Positions 43,444 through 55,511 of a stretch of DNA of 64,000 nucleotides are shown in pieces (position 1 is the stretch's first letter; the number at the start of each line of letters is the position of its first letter). A program made the translations under genes and the position numbers. The notes below the pieces were generated by a model. The model was not told the origin of the DNA. It ran no database searches and saw only the letters and a list, made by a program, of their open reading frames with translations. The DNA comes from Burkholderia savannae (GTDB lineage: Bacteria > Pseudomonadota > Gammaproteobacteria > Burkholderiales > Burkholderiaceae): the NCBI RefSeq assembly GCF_001524445.2, contig NZ_CP013417.1, forward strand, positions 806,001 to 870,000, in the 5' to 3' direction.

Positions 43444-44691
43444 ATGAAAATTCGCGCGATCATGGGCGCGCTCGGCGCCGCAGGCCTGTTGTTCGGCGCC
43501 GCCGCGTCGCAAGCGGCAGAGAACGTCACGGTGCTGCACTGGTGGACGTCGGGCGGCGAATCGAAGGCGGTCGGCGTGCTGAAGGACGACCTGCAGAAGC
43601 AGGGCTACGTCTGGAAGGATTTCGCGGTCGCGGGCGGCGCGGGCGCCGCGGCGATGACCGCGCTGAAGACCAAGGTCATCAGCGGCGACGCGCCGTCGGC
43701 CGCGCAGATCAAGGGGCCGCTCATCCAGGATTGGGCGGACCAGGGCGTGCTCGTGAACATCGACGCGGCCGCGGGCGACTGGAAGCAGAACCTGCCGCCC
43801 GAGATCGACAAGATCATCAAGTACAAGGGCAACACCGTCGCGGCGCCGTTCTCGGTGCACCGCGTGAACTGGCTCTACATCAACAAGGCCGCGCTCGACA
43901 AGATCGGCGCGAAGCCGCCCGCGACGTGGCCCGAATTCTTCCAGGTGGCCGACAAGCTGAAGGCGGCGGGCATCCAGCCGGTCGCGATGGGCGGCCAGCC
44001 GTGGCAGGACCTGACGCTGTGGGAAGACGTCGTGCTGTCGCAAGGCGCCGACTTCTACAAGAAGGCGCTCGTCGACCTCGACCAGAAGACGCTCACGTCC
44101 GACAAGATGCTCGAAGTCTTCAACACGGTCCGCAAGATCCAGGGCTACTTCGACTCCGGCCGCAACGGCCGTGACTGGAACCTCGCGACCGCGATGGTCA
44201 TCAACGGCCGCGCCGGCATGCAGTTCATGGGCGACTGGGCGAAGGGCGAGTTCGAGGCGGCCGGCAAGAAGTCGGGCAAGGACTACATCTGCGCGGCGGT
44301 GCCGGGCACGGCGAATGCGTACACGTTCAACGTCGACTCGTTCGTGTTCTTCCAGCAGAAGGGCCAGAAGGCGGCGACGCCCGGCCAGATCGCGCTCGCG
44401 AAGACGATCATGACGCCCGCGTTCCAGGAGCAGTTCAGCTTGCTGAAAGGCTCGATCCCCGTGCGTCTCGGCGTGAAGATGGACAAGTTCGACGATTGCG
44501 CGAAGAAGTCCTACGCTGATGAGCAGACGGCGATCAAGGCCGGCGGCTACGTGCCGTCGCTCGCGCACGGCATGGCGCAGAGCGACGCGACGGCGGGCGC
44601 GATCACCGACGTCGTGACGAAGTTCATGAACTCGCAGCAGGACTCGAAGAGCGCGGTCGCCGCGCTCGCGCGAGCCGCGAAGGTGAAGTAA
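43444..44691 (+). CDS. gtsA: Glucose/mannose-type ABC transporter binding protein
   Basis: A 415-residue family 1 sugar-binding protein with a signal peptide (cleaved near ASQAAEN). VLHWWTSGGESKAV at the mature N-terminus and the HRVNWLYINKAALDK and GDWAKGEFEAAGKK segments are typical of GtsA-like glucose/mannose binders. GGAGGAG precedes the ATG. It is the first gene of a four-gene transporter operon facing zwf, consistent with glucose uptake. Confidence 0.9.
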   Translation: MKIRAIMGALGAAGLLFGAAASQAAENVTVLHWWTSGGESKAVGVLKDDLQKQGYVWKDFAVAGGAGAAAMTALKTKVISGDAPSAAQIKGPLIQDWADQGVLVNIDAAAGDWKQNLPPEIDKIIKYKGNTVAAPFSVHRVNWLYINKAALDKIGAKPPATWPEFFQVADKLKAAGIQPVAMGGQPWQDLTLWEDVVLSQGADFYKKALVDLDQKTLTSDKMLEVFNTVRKIQGYFDSGRNGRDWNLATAMVINGRAGMQFMGDWAKGEFEAAGKKSGKDYICAAVPGTANAYTFNVDSFVFFQQKGQKAATPGQIALAKTIMTPAFQEQFSLLKGSIPVRLGVKMDKFDDCAKKSYADEQTAIKAGGYVPSLAHGMAQSDATAGAITDVVTKFMNSQQDSKSAVAALARAAKVK

Positions 44692-44845
44692 CGCACGGCG
44701 CGAGCGCCCGGATTCGCGCATCGTCGCGCCGGGCGCTGCGTGCTGCACCCGCAGCAAACGGGCCGCGAGCCGGCCCGCGCCGTACCCGCCGCCCGCGCCG
44801 GCTTCGTGCCCGCGCGCGGCGATCTCGTCCCAGGAGTCGAAACAC

Positions 44846-45784
44846 GTGGCTGCCCCTCTTAGCGGAAACGGAACCAGCGCGGCTGCCGCGCACCGCACGT
44901 CGCCGCTGTCGGCGTTCGCCGACCGCTGGATTCCGAAACTGGTGCTCGCGCCCAGCATCGCGATCGCCTTGGTTTTCATCTACGGCTTCATCGTCGTCAC
45001 CGGCTATCTGTCGCTGACGAATTCCCGGCTGTTGCCGAACTACGATTTCGACGGCTTCGGCCGCTATTCGGACCTGTTCCAGAACGACGTCTGGTGGACG
45101 TCGGCCGCGAATCTCGGCTGGTTCGGCATCCCGTTCGTCGCGATCTGCGTCGTGCTCGGGCTCTTTCTCGCGATCCTGCTCGACCAGAAGATCCGCAACG
45201 AAGGCGCGCTGCGCGCGGTGTTCCTGTATCCGATGGCGCTGTCGTTCATCGTCACGGGCACGGCCTGGCAGTGGATACTGAATCCGGGCCTGGGCCTCGA
45301 GAAGGTGATGCACGACTGGGGCTGGACGAATTTCTCGTTCGGCTGGCTCGACGATCCGGACAAGGCGATCTTCTGCGTCGTGATCGCGGCCGTGTGGCAG
45401 TCGACGGGTTTCGTGATGGCGCTCTTCCTCGCCGGCCTGCGCGGCGTCGACAGCGAAATCTTCAAGGCCGCGCAGGTCGACGGCGCGACGCTGCCCACGA
45501 TTTACCGCAGAATCGTGATTCCGAGCATGCGCCCGGTGTTCTTCTCGGTGCTGCTGATCCTCTGCCACATCACGATCAAGACCTTCGACCTCGTCGTCGC
45601 GCTGACGGCGGGCGGGCCGGGCACGTCGTCGTCGCTGCCCGCGATGTTCATGTACACGTATTCGTTCAACCGCGGGCAACTCGGCGTCGGCGCGGCGTCG
45701 TCGGTGATGATGCTCGCCACCGTCGTCGCGGTGCTCGTGCCGCTCATGTATCTGGAATCGAGGAGCACCCGCAATGCAGCCTAA
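44846..45784 (+). CDS. gtsB: Sugar ABC transporter permease (MalF/UgpA type)
   Basis: A 312-residue permease with six hydrophobic segments and the EAA-type loop ADGAT-like QVDGATLPTIYRRIVIPS. The start is GTG at 44846 with AGGAG about 10 bases upstream. Its end overlaps the next permease gene by 11 bp. Confidence 0.9.
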   Translation: MAAPLSGNGTSAAAAHRTSPLSAFADRWIPKLVLAPSIAIALVFIYGFIVVTGYLSLTNSRLLPNYDFDGFGRYSDLFQNDVWWTSAANLGWFGIPFVAICVVLGLFLAILLDQKIRNEGALRAVFLYPMALSFIVTGTAWQWILNPGLGLEKVMHDWGWTNFSFGWLDDPDKAIFCVVIAAVWQSTGFVMALFLAGLRGVDSEIFKAAQVDGATLPTIYRRIVIPSMRPVFFSVLLILCHITIKTFDLVVALTAGGPGTSSSLPAMFMYTYSFNRGQLGVGAASSVMMLATVVAVLVPLMYLESRSTRNAA

Positions 45785-46631
45785 GATGACCCTCAGTCGG
45801 GCAGTCATTTACGCGGCGTTGATCCTGTTCGCGTTGTACTTCCTGTTCCCGATCTACGTGATGCTGTCGACGTCGTTCAAGGATCTCGACCAGTTGCGCA
45901 CGGGCAACCTGCTGACGCCGCCGTCGAACTGGACGGTCGCGCCGTGGGCGAAGGCGTGGAGCGAGGCGTGCACCGGCGTGCGCTGCGACGGGATGAAGCC
46001 GTTCTTCTTCAACTCGATCAAGATGGTGATTCCGGCCGTGCTGATCTCGTCGCTGATCGGCGCGTTCAACGGCTACGTGCTCACGCACTGGCGCTTTCGC
46101 GGCGCGGATGCGCTCTTCACGATGCTGCTCGTCGGCTGCTTCATCCCGTTCCAGGTGATCCTGCTGCCGATGGCGCGCGTGCAGGGCTTCTTCGGAATGG
46201 CCAACACGATTGCGGGCCTCGTGTTCGTGCACGTCGTGTACGGGATCGCGTTCACGACGATGTTCTTCCGCAACTTCTACGTGAGCGTGCCGGCGGAACT
46301 CGTGAAGGCGGCGCGCATCGACGGCGCGGGCTTCTTCACGATCTTCACGAAGATCCTGCTGCCGGTGTCGCTGCCGATCTTCATGGTGTGCCTGATCTGG
46401 CAGTTCACGCAGATCTGGAACGACTTCCTGTTCGGGATCGTGTTTTCCGGCGTCGATTCGATGCCGATCACGGTCGCGCTGAACAACCTCGTCAACACGT
46501 CGACGGGCGTGAAGGAGTACAACGTCGACATGGCGGGCGCGATCATCGCCGCGCTGCCGACGCTCGTCGTCTACGTGATCGCCGGGCGTTACTTCGTGCG
46601 CGGCCTGACGGCGGGCGCGGTGAAGGGCTGA
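45774..46631 (+). CDS. gtsC: Sugar ABC transporter permease (MalG/UgpE type)
   Basis: A 285-residue permease, partner of the preceding one. The EAA loop is AARIDGAGFFTIFTKILLPV, and FLFPIYVMLSTSFKD at the N-terminus is typical of the MalG-type subunit. The overlap with the upstream gene implies coupled translation and a fixed subunit ratio. Confidence 0.9.
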   Translation: MQPKMTLSRAVIYAALILFALYFLFPIYVMLSTSFKDLDQLRTGNLLTPPSNWTVAPWAKAWSEACTGVRCDGMKPFFFNSIKMVIPAVLISSLIGAFNGYVLTHWRFRGADALFTMLLVGCFIPFQVILLPMARVQGFFGMANTIAGLVFVHVVYGIAFTTMFFRNFYVSVPAELVKAARIDGAGFFTIFTKILLPVSLPIFMVCLIWQFTQIWNDFLFGIVFSGVDSMPITVALNNLVNTSTGVKEYNVDMAGAIIAALPTLVVYVIAGRYFVRGLTAGAVKG

Positions 46632-46743
46632 GCTCGGCACGAACGACGCGAACGGGCGGGCGCCGCGCGCGGCGCAACGATACGAGACATACGAGACACG
46701 ACGCGGCGCACGCGCGCCGCACTGAAGACAGAGGATTCACAGC

Positions 46744-47862
46744 ATGGCAAGCCTTTCCATCCGCGACGTGTACAAGACCTACCCGAACGGCGTGCCTGTC
46801 CTGAAGGGCGTCGACATCGACATCGAGGACGGCCAGTTCCTGATTCTCGTCGGCGGTTCGGGCTGCGGGAAATCGACGCTCCTCAACATGATCGCGGGCC
46901 TCGAAACCGTGACGAAGGGCGAGATCCGGATCGGCGAGAAGGTCGTCAACGACCTGTCGCCGAAGGATCGCGACATCGCGATGGTGTTCCAGTCGTACGC
47001 GCTCTATCCGTCGATGACGGTGCGCGAGAACATCTCGTTCGGCCTGAACATCCGCAAGGTGCCGAAGGGCGAGCAGAAGCAGATTGTCGATCGCGTCGCC
47101 GCGATGCTGCAGATCGAGCACCTGCTCGATCGCAAGCCGGGGCAACTGTCGGGCGGCCAGCGGCAGCGCGTCGCGATGGGCCGCGCGCTCGCGCGCGATC
47201 CGGCGCTGTTCCTGTTCGACGAGCCGCTCTCCAACCTCGACGCGAAGCTGCGCATCGAGATGCGCGCCGAGATCAAGCTGCTGCATCAGCGCCTCGGCAC
47301 GACGATCGTCTACGTGACGCACGACCAGATCGAGGCGATGACGCTGGGCGACCGGATCGCGGTGATGAAGGACGGCGTCGTCCAGCAGTTCGGCGCGCCG
47401 CAGGACATCTACGATTCGCCGTCGAACCTGTTCGTCGCGGGTTTCATCGGCGCGCCGCCGATGAACTTCATCAACGGCAAGCTCGTCGAGCAGGGCAGCG
47501 GCGTGGGCATCGAGCTCGACACGGGCGCGATGCGCGGCGTGCTGAACCTGCCGTTCGACGCGAAGCGGATGAACGGGCACGTCGGCCGCGACGTGATCCT
47601 CGGCCTGCGGCCGGAGCGCATCACCGATGCGCGGAGCGCGCACAACGGCGAGAGCTCGCGCCTGCAGCCCGTCGACGTGACCGTCGACGTGACCGAGCCG
47701 ACGGGCCCCGACACGCACGTGTTCGCGCAGGTCAACGGCAAGCGGATCGTGAGCCGCGTGCACCCGGCCGCCGATCCGAGGCCGCAGCAGAAGCTGTCGC
47801 TGTTGTTCGACGTGTCGAAGGCGGTGCTGTTCGATCCGTCGACGGAGGCGCGGATCGCGTGA
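46744..47862 (+). CDS. Sugar ABC transporter ATPase (MalK/UgpC type)
   Basis: A 372-residue ATPase with Walker A GGSGCGKST (about 37-45), LSGGQRQRVAMGRAL, Walker B LFLFDEPLSNLDAK and a C-terminal TOBE regulatory domain (from about 245). It completes the import complex encoded by the preceding three genes. The start follows an SD-like AGAGGA. A terminator follows. Confidence 0.93.
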   Translation: MASLSIRDVYKTYPNGVPVLKGVDIDIEDGQFLILVGGSGCGKSTLLNMIAGLETVTKGEIRIGEKVVNDLSPKDRDIAMVFQSYALYPSMTVRENISFGLNIRKVPKGEQKQIVDRVAAMLQIEHLLDRKPGQLSGGQRQRVAMGRALARDPALFLFDEPLSNLDAKLRIEMRAEIKLLHQRLGTTIVYVTHDQIEAMTLGDRIAVMKDGVVQQFGAPQDIYDSPSNLFVAGFIGAPPMNFINGKLVEQGSGVGIELDTGAMRGVLNLPFDAKRMNGHVGRDVILGLRPERITDARSAHNGESSRLQPVDVTVDVTEPTGPDTHVFAQVNGKRIVSRVHPAADPRPQQKLSLLFDVSKAVLFDPSTEARIA

Positions 47863-47990
47863 TTCCGCGCGCGCGGGCTGCGGCGTCGGATGACGGCGCC
47901 GCACGCGCGACGCGTGCGTGGCTCGATCGCCGCGCCGATCGCGGGCGAAGCCCGAGCGGCGGTGAGACGGCAAGGGAGCGGGGAAGAGAA

Positions 47991-48023
47991 GGGCGGACGT
48001 GCCGGCACGGGCCGCCTTTTTTT
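47991..48023 (+). terminator. Terminator after the sugar transporter operon
   Basis: GGCGG ... CCGCC enclose an inner GTGCCGGCAC palindrome and are followed by a run of seven or more T. It lies between two converging genes. Confidence 0.65.
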
Positions 48024-48059
48024 CGCCTGCGTCGCACGCCGCGAGCGCAGCGAGCGCCG

Positions 48060-48680
48060 CTAGTGCGGCAGCCGGATGTCGAGCTTGTACGTGACGAGCC
48101 GCGCGACGAGGATGAAGGCCGTCGCCGCGAGCACGCTGTAGACGGAATCGAATTGCAGCCACACGAGCAGCAGGTAGATCAAGCAGCCGGCGAACGCGCA
48201 AGTCGCGTACGGCCGCGAATCGCGCAGGATCAGCGGAATGTCGTTGCACAGCACGTCGCGGATGATCCCGCCGAGCACGCCCGTCGTCACGCCCATCATC
48301 GCGGCGACGAACCACGGCATCTGCGCGTCGAGCGCGATCGACGTGCCGGAGATGCTGAAGATTCCGAGGCCGACCGCGTCAGCGACGAGCAGCAGCCGCT
48401 CGGCGGACAGCCGCGACGCCATCCTGAGCACGAGCGGCGCGGCGAGCGACAGGCCGAAGATCGCGATCATGTAGCCCTGGTGCTCGACCCAATAGAACGG
48501 GCGCCGCTCGAGCAGCACGTCGCGCATCGTGCCGCCGCCGAACGCGGTCGCGAGCGCGACGACGAACGTGCCGACCGAGTCGAGCCGGTTCTTGCGCGCC
48601 TCGACGAAGCCGGAGATCGCGAACGCGAGCGTCGCGATCGCCTCGAGGACGGCGATCGCGAGCGCGAGCCTGGGATGCAC
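48060..48680 (-). CDS. TRIC/YicG-family membrane protein
   Basis: A 206-residue protein with seven hydrophobic segments arranged as two similar halves. Each half contains a GG-(I/T)-x-RD motif (GGGTMRDVLLER and GGIIRDVLCNDIP), the hallmark of the UPF0126/TRIC family of trimeric cation channels. The physiological ion in this group is uncertain. The next gene on the same strand is 25 bp upstream. Confidence 0.88.
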   Translation of the reverse strand: MHPRLALAIAVLEAIATLAFAISGFVEARKNRLDSVGTFVVALATAFGGGTMRDVLLERRPFYWVEHQGYMIAIFGLSLAAPLVLRMASRLSAERLLLVADAVGLGIFSISGTSIALDAQMPWFVAAMMGVTTGVLGGIIRDVLCNDIPLILRDSRPYATCAFAGCLIYLLLVWLQFDSVYSVLAATAFILVARLVTYKLDIRLPH

Positions 48681-48705
48681 GCTGCCGCCCGTCTTGGTTT
48701 CGCGC

Positions 48706-49449
48706 TTAGGCCGGCTGCAATAGCACGAGGACGGCGCCCGCGCCGCCGTCGTGGCCGCGCGCCTGGCAGAACGCGATCACCTCGTCCTTCTGCACGAGCC
48801 ACGCGCGCACCTTGCCCTTGAGCACCGGCTCCTTGCCGACCGAGCCGAGCCCCTTGCCGTGAATCACGCGCACGCAGCGCAGGCCTTTCTTGCCCGCGTC
48901 GCGGATGAATTCGGCGAGCGCCTCGCGCGCCTCGTCGCGCCGCATCCCGTGCAGGTCGAGCTGCGCCTGGACGATCCATGCGCCGCTTCTGAGCTTGCGC
49001 ACGACGTCTTGGCTCACGCCGGGGCGGTGGTAGTACAGCGTCTCGTCGGTGTCGAGCAGCGTCTCGGGATCGAATTCGTCGGACAAAGTCTCGGACAGCA
49101 CCGCCTCCTCGTCCTGCTGCGTGTGCTTCGGCACGGGCTCGGGCACCGGACGGCCGCTCGCGGCGCGCGGCGGCGCGGCGAGCGGCTTGATCTCGCCGAT
49201 CTCGCGGCGAAACAGATCGGCGTCGGCGTTGGCCTGGCGGGCCGCCTGCTTCGCCTGCGCCGCTTCGCGCGCGCGGCGCTCGGATTCGCCGGCGAGCGAC
49301 GCGCGCAGCGCGCCGAGCCCGGTGAGGCCCTGGCCGCGCAGCGCGGCGGGCGACGGTGGCGGGCTCGCGGGCGCGGGCGCCGGTTCGACCGCCCGTGCGG
49401 CGGCTTGCCGCTTCGCGGGGTCGCTCGGGTGAGGCTGGTTCTTCGCCAT
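48706..49449 (-). CDS. Smr-domain protein
   Basis: A 247-residue protein. The first 130 residues are Ala/Pro/Gln rich and partly coiled coil. The C-terminal Smr domain (about 160-245) shows LDLHGMRRDEAREAL and VRVIHGKGLGS, typical of MutS-related Smr nuclease modules, and ends in ARGHDGGAGAVLVLL. Stand-alone Smr proteins can cut DNA or RNA, the latter in ribosome rescue; which applies here is unknown. The ATG at 49449 is preferred over a longer frame. Confidence 0.85.
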   Translation of the reverse strand: MAKNQPHPSDPAKRQAAARAVEPAPAPASPPPSPAALRGQGLTGLGALRASLAGESERRAREAAQAKQAARQANADADLFRREIGEIKPLAAPPRAASGRPVPEPVPKHTQQDEEAVLSETLSDEFDPETLLDTDETLYYHRPGVSQDVVRKLRSGAWIVQAQLDLHGMRRDEAREALAEFIRDAGKKGLRCVRVIHGKGLGSVGKEPVLKGKVRAWLVQKDEVIAFCQARGHDGGAGAVLVLLQPA

Positions 49450-49510
49450 GATGAATCGAATGCGGGGAAGGGCGGGCGCGCCGACGCTGCGGATTCGCCC
49501 GACGGACATG

Positions 49511-49546
49511 AAAAAGAAAAAGCCGCTGCGCGATGCACAGCGGCTG
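49511..49546 (-). terminator. Rho-independent terminator of trxB
   Basis: AGCCGCTG and CAGCGGCT form the stem; on the minus strand it is followed by TTTTTCTTTTT. It lies about 65 bp past the trxB stop. Confidence 0.85.
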
Positions 49547-49609
49547 CGGTGTGTCGGACCCGGCAGGCGGCGCGCGGCGAGACGCCATTGTAGCGCCCGC
49601 GCGGCGCGC

Positions 49610-50890
<1,281 letters not shown>

Positions 50891-53197
50891 ATGGCAAAAG
50901 CACCTTACACCGCTCAGGCCCAAGCGCTGCCGCATCGCATGTCGCGCCTACTGACCGAGATTCGCTGGATTCTCCAGGTCGCGCTGCTCGCGTTCCTGCT
51001 GATGGCGCTCCTGAGCTACAGCCGGCGCGACCCGAGCTGGACCCACGCCGCGCAGGTCGACCACATCGCGAATTGGGCAGGGAGGGTCGGCGCGTGGACG
51101 GCCGACATCATGCTGCTGCTCTTCGGCCTTTCCGCGTATTGGCTCATCGTGCTGCTCGGGCGGCGCGTCGCCGCGAATTATCGGCGGATCACCCGCCACG
51201 ACACGCTGCCGGACGAGCCGGCACGGCCGGCGGGCTGGCTCGCCGAGGGCTTCGCGTTCGTTCTCGTGCTGCTCGCGAGCGACGGCATCGAGGCGCTGCG
51301 GATGTGGTCGCTGAAAGTGCAACTGCCGCGCGCGCCGGGCGGCGTCGTCGGCGAGGCGCTCGCGCGCGGCGTGTCGCACGCGTTCGGCTTCACGGGCGGC
51401 ACGCTCGCGCTGCTGATCGCGCTCGCGATCGGGCTGTCGCTGTATTTCCGCTTTTCCTGGCTGTCGGTCGCCGAGCGCGTCGGCGATGCGATCATCAACG
51501 CGTTCACGCTCGCGAAGCTGCGCCGCGAGGCCGAGCGCGACCGCAGGCTCGGCGAGGCCGCGGCCGTCAAGCGCGAAGGCAAGGTCGAGGAGGAGCGCGT
51601 GCGCATCGAGGAGCACGAGCCCGTCACGATCGTGCCGCCCGTCGTCACGCCGGCGAAGTCCGAGCGCGCGGAGAAGGAGCGTCAGCAGCCGCTCTTCACC
51701 GATCTGCCGGGCGACTCGACGCTGCCCGCGATCTCGCTGCTCGATCCCGCGCCGACGTCGCAGGAGACGATCTCCGCCGACACGCTCGAATTCACGTCGC
51801 GCCTGATCGAGAAGAAGCTGAAGGATTTCGGCGTCGAGGTGAGCGTCGTCGCCGCGTACCCGGGCCCCGTCGTCACGCGCTACGAGATCGAGCCCGCGAC
51901 GGGCGTGAAGGGCAGCCAGATCGTCAATCTGTCGAAGGATCTCGCGCGCGCGCTGTCGCTCGTGTCGATTCGCGTCGTCGAGACGATCCCCGGCAAGAAC
52001 TACATGGCGCTCGAGCTGCCGAACCAGCGCCGGCAGACCGTGCGCCTGTCAGAGATCCTCGGCTCGGAAGTCTACGCGGACGCGCCGTCGATGCTCACGC
52101 TCGGCCTCGGCAAGGACATCGGCGGCAAGCCGGTTTGCGCGGACCTGGCAAAAATGCCGCACCTGCTCGTGGCCGGCACGACGGGCTCGGGCAAATCGGT
52201 TGGGATCAACGCGATGATCCTGTCGCTGCTCTACAAGGCGAGCGCCGAGCAGGTGCGCGTCATCCTGATCGATCCGAAGATGCTCGAAATGAGCGTCTAC
52301 GAAGGCATTCCGCATCTGCTGTGCCCGGTCGTCACCGACATGCGCCAGGCGGGCCACGCGCTCAACTGGACGGTCGCCGAGATGGAGCGCCGCTACAAGC
52401 TGATGAGCAAGCTCGGCGTGCGCAATCTCGCGGGCTACAACAACAAGATCGAAGACGCGAAGAAGCGCGAGGAGAAGATCCCGAATCCGTTCAGCCTGAC
52501 GCCGGACGATCCGGAGCCGCTCGGCCGGCTGCCGAACATCGTCGTCGTGATCGACGAGCTGGCCGATCTGATGATGGTCGTCGGCAAGAAGGTCGAGGAG
52601 TTGATCGCGCGGATCGCGCAGAAGGCGCGCGCGGCGGGCATTCACCTGATCCTCGCGACGCAGCGCCCGTCGGTCGACGTGATCACGGGCCTCATCAAGG
52701 CGAACGTGCCGACGCGGATCGCGTTCCAGGTGTCGTCGAAGATCGATTCGCGCACGATTCTCGACCAGATGGGCGCGGAGTCGCTGCTCGGCCAGGGCGA
52801 CATGCTGTACCTGCCGCCCGGCACCGGGCTGCCCGTGCGCGTGCACGGCGCGTTCGTGTCGGACGACGAGGTGCATCGCGTCGTCGAGAAGCTGAAGGAG
52901 CACGGCGAGCCGAATTACGTCGAGGGGCTCCTCGAAGGCGGCACGGCGGACGGCGACGAAGGCTCGGGCGCGGGAACGGGCGATGCGAACGGCGAGTCTG
53001 ATCCGTTGTACGACCAGGCGGTCGAGGTCGTCATCAAGAACCGGCGTGCATCGATCTCGCTCGTGCAGCGCCATCTGCGGATCGGCTACAACCGCGCGGC
53101 GCGCCTGCTCGAGCAGATGGAGCAGTCCGGGCTCGTGTCGGCGATGTCGTCGAGCGGGAATCGCGAAATCCTCATGCCCGCGCGCGATGCAGATTGA
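50891..53197 (+). CDS. ftsK: DNA translocase FtsK
   Basis: A 768-residue FtsK/SpoIIIE protein that pumps DNA across the closing septum and assists chromosome dimer resolution. It has an N-terminal membrane domain with four hydrophobic segments (to about 180), a charged linker, and the motor with Walker [11 protein letters not shown] and Walker [10 protein letters not shown]. The C-terminal gamma winged helix ([20 protein letters not shown]) reads orientation sequences. The linker is short compared with E. coli FtsK. The ATG at 50891 is chosen over the longer frame. Confidence 0.95.
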   Translation: MAKAPYTAQAQALPHRMSRLLTEIRWILQVALLAFLLMALLSYSRRDPSWTHAAQVDHIANWAGRVGAWTADIMLLLFGLSAYWLIVLLGRRVAANYRRITRHDTLPDEPARPAGWLAEGFAFVLVLLASDGIEALRMWSLKVQLPRAPGGVVGEALARGVSHAFGFTGGTLALLIALAIGLSLYFRFSWLSVAERVGDAIINAFTLAKLRREAERDRRLGEAAAVKREGKVEEERVRIEEHEPVTIVPPVVTPAKSERAEKERQQPLFTDLPGDSTLPAISLLDPAPTSQETISADTLEFTSRLIEKKLKDFGVEVSVVAAYPGPVVTRYEIEPATGVKGSQIVNLSKDLARALSLVSIRVVETIPGKNYMALELPNQRRQTVRLSEILGSEVYADAPSMLTLGLGKDIGGKPVCADLAKMPHLLVAGTTGSGKSVGINAMILSLLYKASAEQVRVILIDPKMLEMSVYEGIPHLLCPVVTDMRQAGHALNWTVAEMERRYKLMSKLGVRNLAGYNNKIEDAKKREEKIPNPFSLTPDDPEPLGRLPNIVVVIDELADLMMVVGKKVEELIARIAQKARAAGIHLILATQRPSVDVITGLIKANVPTRIAFQVSSKIDSRTILDQMGAESLLGQGDMLYLPPGTGLPVRVHGAFVSDDEVHRVVEKLKEHGEPNYVEGLLEGGTADGDEGSGAGTGDANGESDPLYDQAVEVVIKNRRASISLVQRHLRIGYNRAARLLEQMEQSGLVSAMSSSGNREILMPARDAD

Positions 53198-53255
53198 ATT
53201 CGCGCCGGCGCCGTCGGTCGAACGCACGCCGGCCGTCTACGGAGAAAACCTCAAC

Positions 53256-53966
53256 ATGCAGCATCAGTCGTTGGCAGTTCACCCCGCTTTTCGCGTCGCG
53301 CCGAAGCGCACGTTCGCGCGCACGCTGCGCGCCGCGCTCGCGGGTGCGGCGCTCGCGCTCGTCGCGTCGCACGCGTTCGCGAGCGGCACCGAGCAGTTGA
53401 AGGCGTTCGTCGCGAAGGTGCACGCGGCGAAGGGCGATTTCACGCAGCAGATCGTCAAGGCGCCGTCGAAGGCGGCGAGCGGCGCGGTGCCGACCGTGAA
53501 GCCGACCGACAACTCGAGCGGCAGCTTCGTGTTCTCGCGGCCCGGCAAGTTCATCTGGACGTATCAGAAGCCGTACCAGCAGGTGCTGCAGGCCGACGGC
53601 GACAAGCTCTACGTGTACGACAAGGATCTGAACCAGGTCACCGAGCGCAAGTTGGCGGGCGCGCTCGGCGCGAGCCCCGCCGCGATCCTGTTCGGCAGCA
53701 ACGATCTCGAGAAGAACTACACGCTGCGCGACGCGGGCGAGAAGGGCGGGATCGACTGGCTTGAGATGGTGCCGAAGGCGCAGGACACGCAGTTCCAGCG
53801 GATCGGCATCGGCTTCAGGAACGGCGTGCTCGCCGCGATGGAACTGCACGACGTGTTCGGCAACGTGACGCTGCTCACGTTCTCGAACATTCAGACGAAT
53901 CCGCCGCTGAAGGCCGACCAGTTCAAGTTCGTCGTGCCGAAGGGCGCGGACGTCGTCACCGGCTGA
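53256..53966 (+). CDS. lolA: Outer-membrane lipoprotein carrier protein LolA
   Basis: A 236-residue periplasmic chaperone that carries lipoproteins from the LolCDE complex to LolB. A signal peptide ends near SHAFA. The LolA core is recognisable ([40 protein letters not shown]). A 15-residue insertion ([15 protein letters not shown]) follows the first strand. It lies 58 bp downstream of ftsK, a common arrangement, and a GC-rich hairpin follows it. Confidence 0.93.
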   Translation: MQHQSLAVHPAFRVAPKRTFARTLRAALAGAALALVASHAFASGTEQLKAFVAKVHAAKGDFTQQIVKAPSKAASGAVPTVKPTDNSSGSFVFSRPGKFIWTYQKPYQQVLQADGDKLYVYDKDLNQVTERKLAGALGASPAAILFGSNDLEKNYTLRDAGEKGGIDWLEMVPKAQDTQFQRIGIGFRNGVLAAMELHDVFGNVTLLTFSNIQTNPPLKADQFKFVVPKGADVVTG

Positions 53967-53992
53967 GCGCGGCCGGGGCGCATCGACCGACG

Positions 53993-54025
53993 ACCGGGCC
54001 CGCCAGCGATGGCGGGCCCGGTTCG
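53993..54025 (+). terminator. Probable terminator after lolA
   Basis: ACCGGGCCCGCCA and TGGCGGGCCCGGT form a 13-bp stem with a 4-base loop; the T tract after it is weak (TCGTTT). Confidence 0.6.
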
Positions 54026-54176
54026 TTTGGGCGCGCGCCACGTCGCGTCGCTGCCTCGCGCGCCTAGCCGCCGCGCCGCTGCCCGGCCCGCCGTGGCAGC
54101 GGGCGGCGCGGCTGTCATAATGTCCGGTCCGGCGGCGAACGCTTGCCGCCATCGTTTTTCGTGGGAGCCAAGGTCC

Positions 54177-55487
54177 ATGTCCGACCTGTTTGCAGTCGAA
54201 CCGCGCCGGCCGCTCGCCGAGGCGCTGCGCCCGAAGACGCTCGCCGACGTGATCGGCCAGACGCATCTTCTCGGCGAAGGCAAGCCGCTCAGGCTCGCGT
54301 TCGAATCGGGCAAGCCGCATTCGATGATTCTCTGGGGGCCGCCCGGCGTCGGCAAGACGACGCTCGCGCGCCTGACCGCGCTCGCGTTCGACTGCGAGTT
54401 CATCGCGCTGTCCGCCGTGCTGGGCGGCGTGAAGGACATTCGCGAGGCGATGGAGCAGGCGCGCGACATGCTGAACCGCACCGGCCGCCACACGATCCTG
54501 TTCGTCGACGAGATCCACCGCTTCAACAAGGCGCAGCAGGACGCGCTGCTGCCGTTCGTCGAATCGGGGCTCGTCACGTTCATCGGCGCGACCACCGAGA
54601 ATCCGAGCTTCGAGGTGAACTCGGCGCTCTTGTCGCGCGCGCAGGTGTACGTGCTGAAGTCGCTGACGGAAGACGAACTGCGCCAGTTGCTCAAGCGCGC
54701 GCAGGACGCGGCGCTCGAAGGGCTCGCGTTCGACGACAAGGCGGTCGACACGCTGGTCGGCTACGCGGACGGCGACGCACGGCGCTTCCTGAACCTGCTC
54801 GAGCAGGCGCAGACGGCGGCAACGTCCGCGGGCGTGACGACGATCGACGCGGCGTTCGTCGAGAGCGCGATGACGATGAATGCGCGCCGCTTCGACAAGG
54901 GCGGCGACAACTTTTACGATCAGATCTCCGCGCTGCACAAGTCGGTGCGCGGCTCGAGCCCGGACGGCGCGCTGTACTGGTTCTGCCGGATGCTCGACGG
55001 CGGCGCCGATCCGAAATACCTCGCGCGGCGGATCGTGCGGATGGCGTGGGAGGACATCGGCTTGGCCGATCCGCGCGCGATGCAGATCGCGAACGACGCG
55101 GCCGGGACGTACGAGCGGCTCGGCTCGCCGGAAGGCGAGCTCGCGCTCGCGCAAGCCGTGCTCTACCTTGCGTGCGCGGCGAAGAGCAACGCCGGCTACA
55201 ACGCGTACAACGAGGCGATGGCGTTCGTGCGTCAGGACAAGTCGCGCGAGGTGCCGGTGCATCTGCGCAACGCGCCGACGAAGCTGATGAAGGAGCTCGG
55301 CTACGGCCACGCGTACCGCTATGCGCACGACGAGCCGAACGCGTATGCCGCGGGCGAGACTTATTTGCCGGACGGGATGCGCGAGCCGCGCTGGTACAAG
55401 CCGGTGCCGCGGGGGCTTGAAACGAAGATCGCGGACAAGCTCGCGTGGCTGCGCGAGCTCGATCGCGACGCCGGCAAGAAGGATTAG
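54177..55487 (+). CDS. rarA: Replication-associated recombination protein RarA (MgsA)
   Basis: A 436-residue AAA+ ATPase related to clamp loaders and acting at stalled forks. Walker A GPPGVGKTT (about 56-64), Walker B FVDEIHRFNK, sensor GATTENPSFEVNSALLSRA and the C-terminal tetramerisation region (LYWFCRMLDGGADPKYLARR) are all present. The ATG at 54177 begins the family N-terminus (MSDLFAVEP). Confidence 0.94.
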   Translation: MSDLFAVEPRRPLAEALRPKTLADVIGQTHLLGEGKPLRLAFESGKPHSMILWGPPGVGKTTLARLTALAFDCEFIALSAVLGGVKDIREAMEQARDMLNRTGRHTILFVDEIHRFNKAQQDALLPFVESGLVTFIGATTENPSFEVNSALLSRAQVYVLKSLTEDELRQLLKRAQDAALEGLAFDDKAVDTLVGYADGDARRFLNLLEQAQTAATSAGVTTIDAAFVESAMTMNARRFDKGGDNFYDQISALHKSVRGSSPDGALYWFCRMLDGGADPKYLARRIVRMAWEDIGLADPRAMQIANDAAGTYERLGSPEGELALAQAVLYLACAAKSNAGYNAYNEAMAFVRQDKSREVPVHLRNAPTKLMKELGYGHAYRYAHDEPNAYAAGETYLPDGMREPRWYKPVPRGLETKIADKLAWLRELDRDAGKKD

Positions 55488-55511
55488 CGGCGGCCGCGGC
55501 CGGCTGCCCGT